Below are positions 22,772 to 35,789 of a stretch of DNA of 64,000 bases, piece after piece; position 1 is the stretch's first letter, and each line of letters opens with the position of its first letter. The notes beneath the pieces are model-generated. The model was not told the origin of the DNA. It saw only the letters and a list, made by a program, of their open reading frames with translations, and searched no databases. The position numbers and the translations under genes were made by a program. The DNA is from Chamaecyparis obtusa (taxonomy: Eukaryota > Streptophyta > Pinopsida > Cupressales > Cupressaceae), in contig BSBK01002054.1 of assembly GCA_027943335.1 (NCBI GenBank), positions 12,501-76,500 on the forward strand, given 5' to 3'.

Positions 22772-23912
22772 TGTGAATTGGTGTAACCAAAACTTTAACT
22801 ATTTTCACCACCAACTTCCACAAGATAAAGCATGCAATACAAATAGTAAAGTAATAACAAATAACACAAGAATGCAACACTTTGACATAGATAATTTTCT
22901 CATGGAAACCCTTGTTAGAGGTAAAAACCACATGTGGGAATTAGTCCTTGTTAGGAGAATTACATCCACCCAATTAAGGGTTCACTTAGTCAAGAGTGTT
23001 CGGCCATGTTAGGAGCTTACAACTTAGACCTGTTAGGATCTACCTCACAAGAGGATTTTTCCTTAGACCTGTTAGGATCTTTCTCACCCTATTAGGATTG
23101 GCTCGGTTAATGGATTTGTCTTATCGGCCCGCTAGAATCAACAAGTAAATAATGATCTAATAGTTTCACTCAATGCATGATGGATCTAGTGTAATCTTAA
23201 TCAATGGTCTTCTTTGAAACACTTCTTCACCTCTATTCTAACACCTTTGATCACCATAAATAATCGCAACAACAAAAACAACACTGTGCATTGATATTTC
23301 TCCTCTCTTACTCATACAACACATCATAAATGATATATAAATATATTCTTACAATCTAGGTCATCTAAGACCTAAATTACATCATTAAAATGAATTCTTT
23401 CTTATTCTTGAAATCCTAAAATGTAATACCAACTAACAATTACAATCGCAACTCTATGTCAGCCTCTAGGTCCACCACAAATTATTTGACAGAGAAATTC
23501 AAACCATAACACACTCTCCAATGCACTTGCACAAATCCAATAAATATGATCATCATGATCATTTAAATTCCAACTCATCATTCCACATCGATCTAACATG
23601 TCACAATGATCCTTTGAACATGTAATAACATATCATAATATGATGCAACATCATTGGTTAAGGATCTAACCAATTGAACTAAGAACTTCCTATGCATAAT
23701 ATTAAGTGACCTCCTTTCCACTATAACTTAGTCCACTGATAACCAAACATGATGCGGTCATGCCAAAAACTCCACAACACAGTCAAGAGAACACAGCCAT
23801 AATCACAACACTTAATTCCAAATCATCTTGACACAATAATCAAATCATCATTCCTTGGCTTCAACTTAAGCTTCCTTCACGATCATACACTCCAGATCAT
23901 AACAAATCTCTA

Positions 23913-25042
23913 TGTTGGCAAGTTGTCTATACTGAAGTATATGACTAGATATAGTGTTTTCATTATGGCAACAAAGTCATATAGCAGTTTGGAGTCAGCG
24001 CACTAACTGTAAAGATCATAATTCAGTTAAGTGTTGAAGATTGGACAGGATACAGAGCACCAGAGACTCAGAGCATCAGTGCACGTGTGTACGGATTAAT
24101 TAAGGTATGCGCCCTGGAAGTTAAGGTTGTTAGACTATACTTATGCTTAGTCCAAGAGCGCATAAGTAGATATGCAAAGATGTGAAAGTTACAGTCAGTT
24201 GAAGTTGCACAGCCAGTATGTGCTAGCAGAGAACAGAGCATAGAGCCGACAGTGTCTATTTTGGTATGCGATTATAAATTAATGTTGTAGAGGCTATGTG
24301 CCCATTGTATTTAGGTTTACGACATATGTACATGTATAATTGTAAGCACGCTTAAGCCAATTCATTTGGAAGCATTATTTGTAATTAGTTATAGGGCCGA
24401 CCTAATTGTATATTTGGTATGAGCACATAAATATAAGGTGTGCCCATTGTAATCGGTATGGAAGTCAAGCAAGTTGTAATAGAGTTGAGATAAGCAGAGA
24501 AGAGGTATGCGAAGTGAGCATAAGATGTATTAGAGCTTTGCTAGAGTTCAAAGCATCAGTGCACCAAAGGAACTAATCTGACAAGCAGTGTCACAGTGAC
24601 AGTTCACCTGCAAATATAGTGTGTATCTGATCTCAGAAGGTTGTAGCCTTCATCATTTGAGCAGTGAGCTCTAGGACAATGAGTCCACTCCCCTAATAGG
24701 GATCATTGTAAAAGACTCCTAACAGGGTTTGACCCTTAACCAGGTCTACTGTACTAAAAGCATTGTAAAGCTACCCCTAACAGGGTAAAGGATCTTCTAA
24801 CAAGGATCACAAAACGCTAGTGTAGATTATTAGTGGGTATCAAGTCCCACCGGGGTTTTTACCTATTTGGGTTTCCCCGTAACCATATTGGTGTCATGTG
24901 TTGATTTCATTTTTCATGTTTATGTGAATGTTTAATTCAGTACTTAAGCATTTATAATTCAGTATTCAGATTAAGTGAAAAGTTAAAATATAGTGAACAC
25001 TGATTCACCCCCCCCCCCCTCTTAGTGTTCCCATTCCTAACA
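23913..25042 (+). mobile_element. E5: solo LTR, 1130 bp, TSD CTCTA
   Basis: Starts TGTTGGCAAG, ends CATTCCTAACA. CTCTA occurs directly on both sides (23908-23912 and 25043-25047). The right LTR of E1 keeps the empty site with a single CTCTA (near 46938). No internal region remains, so this is a solo LTR left by recombination. It points the opposite way to E1: near its right end it has CACTGATTCAC, a run of C and CTCTTAGTG, the complement of the motif at E1's left edge. It also carries five CCTAACAGGG-like motifs at about 24690-24810. Confidence 0.9.
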
Positions 25043-25188
25043 CTCTAGAGCATAATAGAAATACTATCAATAAAAAACCACTAAGTTGACATCAATGAAA
25101 AACTCATAACTGATCATCTTTTCATCATACTTTCATCAAACATATAAAATAACATACTCATCTAGTCTCTACATAAGTTATGCCAACA

Positions 25189-25385
25189 ATATCCCCCTTT
25201 GGCATTGATGGAAATGCCAATAGAAACACCAACAATACCAAGAAAATAAATCATATATGTTCCTAATCTCATTATCCCCCTTACCTATTTTGATCGGACT
25301 CTTCTCCCTTTACTGATACTTCACCCCCTTTGGTTTAATTTTCCCCCTTTGTTTCATTAAGTAATTATTCTCCCCCTTTGACAAC
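25189..25385 (-). promoter_or_regulatory. Polypurine tract and four further PPT-like copies
   Basis: Read on the - strand, CCAAAGGGGGATAT lies directly beside the 3' LTR and is the expected plus-strand primer site. Similar strings recur at about 25272, 25322, 25340 and 25369 (each CCCCCTT on the + strand), giving five in under 200 bases. Confidence 0.65.
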
Positions 25386-27548
25386 AAAAAGTGCAATATG
25401 CCCTAGTGTTCATCTATTGTAACTGTCTACATCACCTACCTACTTCTCCCCTTAGCTAATCACTTACTATCGATTCAAATGTATAGGAGCTACTACTCCT
25501 TCTTTATAAATTTTTCACTCAAAAAAACTTGTCTTCAATTCTTGAAGATCATCCTTCTCGTTCTTCAATAGGTTCTCCAATAGAAACTATATGTCCATAT
25601 AGAAACAATGATTACTAATCTAATGCATCAAAAATACTCACATATCCAGTAGAACCAATTCAACCTCAACAAACTATAAAATTTAAATCTCCTTGTAAGA
25701 CTATGATTTGATTCACACTTACTAGAAAATTGACTTCTTTCAATAATCTCCTGCATCAGTTTCCAATCAATTAGAATTAACAATAAATGTGACATAATAA
25801 TCACAATCAACATCTTTCACATCATAGTTAACCTCTAGCATCAGATCTTCCAATACATCTCTCGCTAACTTGAGCTTCTTTCACTTGATCCTTAGCCTTA
25901 GATTTAAAAATAGTAGAAATATCTATCAACTAACTCAAGCTCATAACATAAGTATCATTAGGTCCTTAAATGATGAATTTATCATTATCATTGACACCTT
26001 AAAAAATAGAACAACTATTTCCTCTTCACTTTCAATTTGTACATCATCAGCATGTACTTTTTCCCTCTTTTCATCACCTTTGGTTGCAACATCTACCGGT
26101 ATCTATAATGATTCCTCACTGATAGGTATATTCATCAATCAATCAATCATCGGTTATCATTACTTGACCAATTCTTGTCATAGCTAGTACCTCCATTAAT
26201 TCCTTAGGAGAATAAGAAATAGAAATATCACCAATTTTGATTGTGTCATCTCCAATTGTTTGTCCTTCCTCACTGTATGAATTCAAGTTGCATCTGTGGT
26301 AGTTCTTCTTCAATATCCCAAAAATCATTTACTCAACATAGCTTCAATCACAACATGTATTGATTGAGTCACACCAGCTAAAAAACTTATCAACCTCTTC
26401 TTGATCTTGAATGCTTAACTAAGATCTTGTTAGTAGGAATGAAACTTACTCATATTAGGTGACATAGATTACTCCATAGGAAAACTAACAACTTTGGACT
26501 TCTTCCTTGTGGACTTCATCTGATTCAGTTCACTTTTTTTTCACTTTTGTCCTCATCACTATCTCTTTGTGCTTTTTCCTTTTACCTCTTTCCAGTTTCC
26601 TTCACCGATTCAAATACTTCATGCTTTAGGAGAACTCAAATGTACCATCCTTAGCAATGTTCTTTTCCACTTCACTGGAAACTTAACTAATAAAGTGATA
26701 TTTTATTGCTTAATTGTTTCACTTCTTGCTTGTCTACTGGTAGGAGCTTTATCGATTGTTGAAGATTTTACATTAGTATTTTCATCATTCTCACCTGCAA
26801 CACCAAATGTTCCTGCATTCTCTTCTTCATCCTTTCTTTATCTACTAATATTCCTTTTTTTAAAAATCCCTTCACTAAGGTGAGTTCCTTATTTTTCCTT
26901 CAATTACCAATTGAGCATAACTAAGAACTACTTAACATTTTAAACCCAATTACCAATTGGTAACACTTCATGTAATACAACCAAAATTTTCATCACATCA
27001 TAATACTTCATATCTCAATACATCATAATGCATCTAAGTATGCAAATAAAACTTACCACACATTCTTCTCTAGAGCCTCAGATTGATCTGACCTTAATTG
27101 CTCCCCCTAAGCCAAAATAGGCTTAGTTTGTTGATGAATTCTCCACACCTGATGGAAATGTGGATTCTTCTAATTTTTCTCTCTCATCCTTCTTAGTCCA
27201 TACTTTACTCATCCATTTTTTGGTTTCCTCCACATTTACAATCTTCTTTCCTTTCTAATCATCTACCTTGTTCACTGATTGGTTTCCCTGATTTCTTGTC
27301 CAATAAAATCTTGCAATGTGTGCAACCTTATGAAAATGGAAACATATCATCTCAGTAGATATCTAAGGTCCATAATTAACTTTGGTTGTCTTTAATCTAT
27401 AGTTAAAAGCCACGTGCCCATATTTTTGGTAATGTGAGCATTGAAAATTCCAGTTGTTCTAATTCTAATAAGGTCTTTGTCGATTCACAAATGATTCCTC
27501 ATTGATCACCTTAGTCCTACACGCACTTGCTTTATGACCATACTTCTT
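25386..27548 (-). other. E1 internal DNA, no polymerase recognised
   Basis: 2.2 kb between the zinc knuckles and the polypurine tracts. Short frames on both strands (for example 26143-26328 on -, 26569-26883 on +) show no RT, RNase H or integrase motif that I can recognise. Confidence 0.5.
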
Positions 27549-28466
27549 TCAATTATAATAGTGACCATTAAACACATTAGGTTTATTCCTACAAACCCTA
27601 GTAATATGACCTTCATTACAAATTGAACATGTAGGGCTAATAGGTATATACATACATTCTTTTACAACATGTCCTACTTTATGACAATTAAAACAAACTA
27701 GATTGTAATCTTTCTTACCTAGACTTTTATTGATCACCTTGGATGGAGACTTATCATCTTGATTGGGCTTCTTGGATTCAGATGATTCACAAATATCAAA
27801 AGTAGTCTGATCGATATAGCCTAGACCGGTTATGTCCTTGCTTCTTCTTTGAATTTTTAGCTACTCATCAATTTTCTTAGAACTCTCATTAAACTTCTTC
27901 AACAACTTGTTTGCATTGTCAAGTACTACTTTATGCAATCTCTCATTCTTTTTGCATAGGCCTTTATTCTCTCTTATCAAATCTTCATTGATCACCATCA
28001 GATTGTTGATATCACCTCTTAGATCTTTCATTTTATCTATGGTTTCATAAAGATATCACTACAAGGTACCAACCTATTGCTCTGGTCTAGAAAGTTCATC
28101 CATTTTTTCTTTTAGGGTATCTTTTTCCATCTTCTTAGCTTCCTCTACAACTTTCCTAGTAGTCATGGAAAAGGCTTCCATTTCCCTCTTAAGATATTTA
28201 TTGTCTTTAGTTTTCTTCTCATTCTCTCGATACAAGTCTTCTAGGGTAGCATCAGATTCCTCATACCCACTTTTTTCTGACAATTTCTCAATGTAATCTT
28301 GGTTTTCATTCAACTTCTCAACAAGCCATTTTCTCTTATCCCTTAAGATCTTGAGTTTCTCTTTCATCTTTTCAATCATGTCTCCATCTTCTTGAAGTTG
28401 TCTTCTGTATCTCAAACCCTCCATATTTACCTCAAGGATATTTCCCAAGTGGTTAGGCTTCTTCAA
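27549..28466 (-). pseudogene. E1 gag-like protein with coiled coil and zinc knuckles
   Basis: One - strand frame runs from 28466 (just inside the PBS) to 27549 with several stops. The first 130 codons are a charged coiled coil (MEGLRYRRQLQEDGD, then many Glu, Lys and Leu heptads). Further on comes RRSKDITGLGYI, close to the K-TGLGY motif I recall from plant copia gag proteins. Two knuckles follow: CFNCHKVGHVVKEC (CX2CX4HX4C) and CSICNEGHITRVC (CX2CX3HX4C). Gag would package the element RNA in cytoplasmic particles. The stops make this copy non-functional. No protease, integrase or reverse transcriptase follows to the left, unlike an autonomous copia element. Confidence 0.7.
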
Positions 28467-28476
28467 GGGAACTCAA

Positions 28477-28487
28477 CTCTGATACCA
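28477..28487 (-). other. E1 primer-binding site
   Basis: CTCTGATACCA, complement of TGGTATCAGAG, directly left of the 5' LTR. Primer: initiator tRNA-Met. Confidence 0.8.
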
Positions 28488-29207
28488 ATTAATAATACTA
28501 GAAGACACTAAGAGAGGGGTGAATCAGTGTAACCAAATTTTTTAATATTTTCACCTAATTCCACAAGATAAAGAATGCAATAAAAATACTAAAGCAATAA
28601 CAAATAACACAAGAATGCAATGCTTTGATACAAATATTTTTCTTGTGGAAAACCTTGTTAGAGGGAAAAACTACATGTGCCCAAATTAGTACCCACAAAT
28701 CCTCATTAATACATAAATAAGTCACCCTATTAGGATAATTACATCCACCCAGTTAAGGGTTTCACCCCGTTAAGAGTGTTCAGCCTTTTTAGGATCTTAG
28801 AACAAAGACCTGTTAGGATCTACCTCGCAAGAGGATTTGGAAATCCAATTAAGAAGTCACCTTGTTAGAGGATTTCTACTTCAGACCTGTTAGGATCCTA
28901 CTCACCTTGTTAGGAGTGACCCGGTTAAGGGATTTCTCTTGTCAACCTACTAGAATCAAAAAGTAAATAATGATCTGATAGTTGCACTTGATGCATGATA
29001 GATCTAGTGTAATCCTAATCAATGGTCTTGTCTAAAACACTTCTTCATCTCTTTACTAACACCTCTAATCACCATAAACAATCGCAACAACAAAAACACC
29101 ACTCATTGATCTTTCTCATATCTCAATCATATAATACATCAAAAATTATATATAAATACATGCTTACAAACCAAGTTGGCTAAGACCTAAATTATATCAT
29201 TACAATC

Positions 29208-30092
29208 TGACGCAGTGCCGATAGGGAGAATCCAAAATGGGTACTCCAAATCTACACTAGAAAAAACAATACAACGGAAACACAACAAGAGATTCTCAAA
29301 TAGAATTTTCATTCAACATGCCCGACTGTAAGGCCTTCCGAGTTACGACCAAATACAAAAAATTAAAATAGTAATTTTGTAATCCTCTAGCTAGTATAGC
29401 TCTGTAACACATCAACAACTGGTAGAAACACTAAGGAAGATCTAAACTTGAGCTCGCAAGCCTCCAAGAAATCTCCTTGTCTCTAAGTATGCAAACCACT
29501 AGCTCTGCTATTAAAAATATCAGACAAACAATATGATCTGCAAGATCTCGTAGGATCCAATTACTACCCTTCTCCAATCTCTCACTCTCGCTCCTAAAAA
29601 ATTACCCCAGACCTCTCTTAAATACACTTCTTTAGCCACAAGTTGGCTGGAAGAAAGAAATAAGTCCTAAGCCCAAGCCAACTCCTAAAACAAACAATTA
29701 TTAAATGCAATACAAGGCAGCTCTCAAATAGCCTTACAAATAATTAATTCTCCATGTCGGCCTCTAGATCCACCTAGGAGAATGCAGCATAAGCTACCCA
29801 TATTAAATACATTTAGTCGGCCCACCAAATTTCCAAGAACTCCAATCGATAAGCTAGACTACCGAGTGACAGTAAAAGCAACTGAGATAGCTATGCATCA
29901 CCGAACAAGCATGTTGACCGAGCACCATAAGCATCACCGAGTGCAGGTTCTGTCAAGCACCCTAAGTTTATCAGGTTCCTTAAGTGACCGATCACTTTAA
30001 TGACTGGGCCCCTCGGTCAAAGCTACAACTGAGTAACACAAAAACACTCCAACATACATGATTTCCAACTACCCTAGGATGCTCCTGCATCA
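29208..30092 (-). repeat. E2 LTR A
   Basis: 885 bp, TGACGCAGTGCCG to GCTCCTGCATCA. In its first 60 bases it looks more like LTR C than LTR B (both have TCCAAAATGG and CTAGAAAAAACAATAC). Confidence 0.85.
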
Positions 30093-30139
30093 GACACCCC
30101 AGGTGTGAAAATATGTTCTCAATGGCTAGAAGAACATCT

Positions 30140-31192
30140 TTTGGGATTCAACACATAAACCCCGAACTGGTTCTTCACATACATGTCCTCCAAGTCTTCA
30201 AATTGCAAATTTTCCACTTCTTTTTTCTCTGCATTTTCAATTCTTTCCTAGATAATTCACAAGTTTGTTCTCCATACTGATCTCCAATCCTTTTAGGATT
30301 CTTCAACTTAACTTGGATCCTAAAGCTCGGGTTCCTCCTACTGACTATTGTATATTCCAGCAAAGCCATTAGGGAAACCTTCCTATCACTCTTCTCAACA
30401 GAAAATGCATTCTTGAAATAGTCATGCATAGCCCTACAATCATACTGCTAAGGTCTGCCGAGAAATATGTGGCAACTACTCATGTCCACAACATCACACA
30501 ACACTTGATCCTTATACTGGCCAATCTAAAAATCAACAAGACATTTCTCCCTCACTTCCAAATCATGAACATCTTGCAACCAATCAATCCTATAAGGATA
30601 AGGATGTATCACTCTCTTCAAACCAAGTTTCTGAACCATCTCCTCAGCTACTAGGTTATCAGTACTACCACTATCCACAATCACATCATAGAGTTTACCT
30701 CTTGACTTGCGCTGAGTTCTGAACAAGTTACTCCTCTGACAAGGTTCCACCTTAGTACCGAGCAATGTTCTTCGAACCAACAAGTTTTCTAACTCTGCCT
30801 CAGGTTCATTTAGTATGTTCTCATTCACCACAACATTCCTGCTATTACCGAGATTCTTATGCAAACATTAAAATGATCGATGTCCTTCACCATAATTATA
30901 ACACGTACCCTTAAAAGAAACCTTACATGTCCTTTTCCTCAATTTAATAGGTTTCGATTCATCTTCAACAGTCAGTTTATCCTTCACCGAGTGATCCTTT
31001 TTATCCTTCCCTCAAGAATTACCATGTTGGCTCCTCCTCAACTTATCTTCTGCCTTCATAGCATACTGATAAGCATCCTCAACTGAATCAATATTCAGCA
31101 TACCAATCTCATCCTAAATATTGAATCTCAAGACATTCACATACCGAGCTACCTTTTCCTTACCGAGTTCTCTATGTCTAGACCAAATAGTC
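30140..31192 (-). pseudogene. E2 internal region 1: gag end and aspartic protease
   Basis: Continuation of the gag at 41876-42578 after removing E3. The - strand reads a decayed zinc knuckle (CYNYGEGHRSF then stop then C, where the first pair should be CX2C), then a retropepsin-like protease at 30864-30526 with YDVIVDSGSTDNLVAEEMVQ containing the catalytic DSG. After LGRP(Q)QYD-type sequence, usual between protease and RT, the frame reaches 30175 and ends near LTR A. There is no room for RT, RNase H or integrase. It processes gag in autonomous relatives; here stops and the E3 insertion prevent function. Confidence 0.7.
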
Positions 31193-32299
31193 TATTGGTG
31201 CTTAAGATTGCAAGCGATGAACACAAATCAAAAAATTCTGATACTTAACTCTTATGGTACCAATAGATGCACCTATCAATACTAAACACTAAGGTATTAA
31301 GGATTTAGATCTTTCTTCACTTTGAGCTTCAGGCTTAGGCGGGTGTACCTATTAGATTCAATTCTTCAAAGAATCACAATAGTGATCTGCATACTTGACA
31401 CAAATAAGAACAATTATTCATTCAACAAAATTAAAGATAAATTGTTATTCATATTGATTGATGGTGAGAAATGTAATTTAAGAAATGACTAGTGACAAAT
31501 CCTAGGGCATCAGAGTCAAAAAATACACATCTACAGAAAAACCCTCAAATCAAATAACCCCAAAACCCAGATAAAATGCCTTACAAATTATCCTCTCATT
31601 GACATACACTGTCATCAGATTCTTGCACAAACTATGAATTCCCTAAAACCTCCCTTAAGATTTATCCTTCCCTTGAGGAACTTAAGTTTAACCTCACTAT
31701 CTACCTTGTAAATGATGTATCAAATATGCCTAACAAATTTTATACATAAAGAAATCAAGATTCATACATGAAGACAACAAAACATATGCAAGGAATTTTA
31801 GCATATTTTCATTGATAATTCTTTTGTATTAGTACATTCAAAGACTAAGATTCTTAGAATTAAAAAACTAATCAAAAAATCTCCTTACAATAAGTATTTC
31901 ACCACCCCTTAACAAAATAGAGAACTTGCTATATATACACTAGCCATCTTGGAATCTTCAAAGAAAGGATGCAACAAGCTTCAGATGGCTAGGATAATGA
32001 CTTGCACTAGAATAAAAATTACATTACACTTTGAATAGAAAAAGGAAAATGACGCCAGAAATCTATTTCTACTCATAGTGAATCCTCTCAAGTGGCACCT
32101 TTGTCTGTAGATATTCAAAGTAACTATTGAAAGTTTTTCTATGAATGATGATCGCCTACCAGCTAACGTACATCATCCTCTTCAAGAAATTTACCCTCCC
32201 TGTGCTCAAGGATCAAGTGCTATGTTATAATTCACTCCTCTTCTATTGCCTCTACATCAATGGCAATTGGCTTCTTCTTCTTCAGTTTGGTTCTTTTGT
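31193..32299. other. E3 left end, noncoding
   Basis: 1.1 kb from the E3 left edge to the end of the coding region. AT-rich and without long frames. No LTR, PBS or terminal inverted repeat recognised apart from TATTGG at the edge. Confidence 0.4.
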
Positions 32300-35200
32300 C
32301 CCATGCTTCAACTTCTTCCTCTATAGGCCAGGTGTACACATTTAAGCTATGCAACAACTTGACCTATTTGTCCCATCTTGAATTAGTAATGGCCTTAGTG
32401 TCAGCAACAAATCAAGTGCACCCATTCTCAACTTTAAAAATGTCATCTAGAATACTGTTGAACCTGTCCATGTCTAAGGAGCCATCATAATTTAGGAAGG
32501 CCTCTTGCCTAGTCATAAATTGATTCACACTTGATTTCCATTCCTCAATTTCTATGATGTTACCATCATCTTTGTAAATTGGAGAGAGATATTTGCTGAA
32601 GTCTGTTCCAAACATGTCCATTTTAGCCCTTATTTGATTGGCCTTGCCCTTAAAGAATCCCCAAGTTGCACCAATAAGCTCTATCTTTTCTCCCACTTCT
32701 GCAATTGATTCTGGAACATCTTGCCTATGTGGTTGCAATAATTTAAGCTTCTCAAAAAGGCCCCCCCTACTGGACCATATGTTGAATAGTGGTTCTAAAG
32801 TAGCCATAGCATCTTTCACACTTTCATTGGTCTTTTGTAACATAGTGTATGAGTTATGGACTAAGTCCATTTTCCCTTTGATTACTTCACATATATGTTT
32901 TATGATGTCAAAGAGGGCCTTTAAGGCTATATCTAGCTTATCTTTCTTTGATTTATCTACCTCATCATCATGTATCTCTGCAACTAATTATACTGCAGCC
33001 TCAATTTGTAGGACTAGAGGAGGAACTGCTTTAGATGCTTCTTAAATCTTGGCTTTCATTTCTTCAAGTTCATCCTCCAGCATTTTGATTTTCATCAGTC
33101 CTTTTTCTCTATCCTTTGCTAGGAAAATGGCCTCATCAAAAAATTTCCCATACCATTTGGACAATTGAGTAGTTTTAGCTTCGTTGAGGTGGGCAAAATG
33201 TGTCACTGCTTTTGACACTTCAAGATCACTGGTATTTTGAACTGTCTAGATGATCTTGTTTCCTTCCATATTTTCCTCTATGCTGACTAGGGAAGGCTTT
33301 TAAGTCATTGGAGCAAGGGACCACATTGCTAAGGCATGAGATTTAGGGTCATACCCACACCCTCTTATCATTTCTCCTATATGGGTCTCATATGACAAGC
33401 TTCCCTATGGTTACCTTCTGATCTAATCAATGATGAAAGTTGATGTTATATCCCATCCCGGCACAAATAGCATTCCACTGGACTTAACAAGTTTCCTAGC
33501 TTCTTTAATAGAGATGGTTTCTAACTCAAGGTCATATGCAACTAGGGCTTTTAAAGCTTCATCATTAGGATCAGTTCCCTCATTCATTGCTTTGGCTATT
33601 TCCTATTGCTTCTTCCATATCAGGAAATTCTTGAATTCCTCACTTTTGTTGAATTGGTCATCATTGAGAAATTCTTCTTGATACATTTCTCGTTCATCTC
33701 TGCAAAGTAGGATGGGCAATTCTACTTCTTCTTGTGTAGCTACCTTTTTAGCTTCTCTAATGTTCTTTCTCATATGATGATAGTATGACCTATCACTAGG
33801 TACTAGGGCTACAACCCTATCAACCTCTTTCTTTTGTTTTTTCCTTTTGAGGGATCTCCTTCTTCAAGTCTTTGGATTTTTCTGAGGAGGTTCAGATACA
33901 TCCTCTGCCTCAGGACATCTTGACTCGGATCAATGATAGGAGGCTCATTTATTTGGGGTGGGCTATCCTCTTCATATGATCCCTCACTATATTCTTCATA
34001 GTTAGAAGAAGAAAAATCTTTTTTTACCTCCATCTTTTCTTCAAGTTGGGCTTCTAGCTGGTTGGACAAGGTGTCACACATTGTTATCATTCTATCAATT
34101 CTTATTAAATATGGGAGGTCTGGGAAAAATCCTCCAAAGGAAATTCTAGCCTTTCTGATTTGAGCTTCCAAATTCAACAAGTCATAGAATTTGGTAAGCT
34201 TTCTTCCAATCTCATCTTCATCTAACATATTTCTTATTACATCTTCACATCCCTCATGGTCTTTAATAACACCAATGTGGGGGATGAGAAACTTCCTGGC
34301 ATCCTTAATGAAGTCGTTAGAATCCACATACATGTACACACCAGAGGTCATCCTAAAGTGATTCAACCACATACTAATTTGTGGCAATGCTCTTTTACCA
34401 ATCAGAAAGCTTGACAGTCTGAACTACCAAGGATTGAAGGTTCCCTTTCTATGTGGAGCTAGGTGCAACCCTTGGTGGCACATATTTTGGGAGTATGTGT
34501 GGGGGCTGTGGGCATCCATAGACTCTGATCAATGTGTAGGTTTGGCCCAAGTAGAAGTCACCCCAATTATAACCCATTTTCCACTTGTCCACAAATTGTT
34601 TAGGCCTTAGAAGCCTAATAAACCTAATTGGAATCCTCATTATATTTTTCCCCATCAGGTTCAAGATAAGAAAGACTATCCAATTCTGAAATCCATAGAA
34701 TTCATTTTTATTTGAGGTGTAATTCCACACTCTCAACCAGAGTTGCACTGGATTTTGTTCTCCATCCTTCATTACCCTAGGTCTCATCATATGCACATCC
34801 ATGCTATCAACATTGTAGTACAAGATCATATGCATCAAGAGATAATAGTGCATAAACTTAACTGGTTTCTTATCCTCTTTAATCATCACCAAACCTTCAT
34901 GCATCCTATCAATTACATATTGAATGTAATTGTAGTCTGTGTTGGCATGTGAGTTCTGAATATCCAGGACAATCATTAATAGATCAGCTGGCATTCTATC
35001 TACATCTCCATCTATCCCCATAACTTGGCACAATCCATATGCAAGATACTTTATATAGAAGTGGAGGGACTTATACTTATATGGAGCTTTCATGGTTGCA
35101 GGGAGAGAGGCAACATATTTTCCAATCCTAGGCATATGTCAGTGAACCTGGGTTTTCACAAGCTCTACTTGGCTTGCATACTTTTCTTTTTCTTTTCTAA

Positions 35201-35569
35201 GGTCAATCTCGGTGGATGATGAGGTGTAAAAGCTAAAATCCTTCATGAAGGACCTCCTATCAAGAGTAACTAGGGCTGATTGGTCACTTTTCATAATGGT
35301 TTTAGACTCAGGATCATAATTCCTGGCTAATTCATGCATGAGGTTGACATCTAGGAAAACATCTAGAACTATAAGTTTGATCATACCTAATGTCCATGCA
35401 TTGTAGATGGGGATAGGTCTAAAATGATTATTATAAAAGTAGCTAAATAGAATATAACCAGAAAAAGAAGGGGTAATTGGATCCCTACATTCTGACATGT
35501 AATCCAGGAAAACTTCATCACTAACCTTTTTGTTCTGACTAGAACCTGGGAGCAATGTGATAAATTCAT
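32300..35569 (-). pseudogene. E3 long broken ORF, protein not recognised
   Basis: Successive - strand frames: 35555-35139 and 35135-34449 (same frame, one TGA between them), 34387-33809 (shifted), then Lys/Glu-rich pieces down to 32870-32412. Joined they would exceed 1,000 codons. The first part is globular with many aromatics (RPIPIYNAWTLGMIKLIVLD; YIKYLAYGLCQVMGID; DKWKMGYNWGDFY). The middle is acidic (SNYEEYSEGSYEEDS) and ends in the basic KGKNKRKR. The last part looks helical (DLVHNSYTMLQKTNESV; IELIGATWGFFKGKANQIRA). I see no zinc knuckle, protease, RT, transposase DDE or helicase motif. It may be a gag-like or accessory protein of a plant transposon. Function unknown. Confidence 0.5.
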
Positions 35570-35789
35570 CTAAATAATTAGGTTTTCATTTGTCTTCACC
35601 TCCTTGTTCCTTTTCTTCCTCACTAGATGAGGCTTATCTTGACTCAGGTTGACTCATCTATGCAATTATAGAAATGATACTTAATTCAAAAAAATTTCTT
35701 TGCTCAAACATACACTGCAATAGCTCCAATTTCTCAATTGCTCTCTAAAAAACTATGAAGTGTAAATGCTTGAATGTCATGTCTATATA

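Larger units (their letters stand above)
22728..25188 (-). repeat. E1 3' LTR, interrupted by a solo LTR
   Basis: Starts TGTTAATACTAGAAGAC, ends ATAAGTTATGCCAACA. At 22905-23110 it carries a cluster of about six CCTGTTAGGATC-like motifs, described under findings. The text AGATCATAACAAATCTCTA | CTCTAGAGC flanking E5 matches the uninterrupted sequence in the right LTR near 46920-46950. Confidence 0.8.

Noticed and set aside
31193..31275. An LTR at the E3 left edge pairing with the right edge
   Set aside because: I could not find the same sequence near 39983-41875; only a possible TATTGG/CCAACT edge pair remains.
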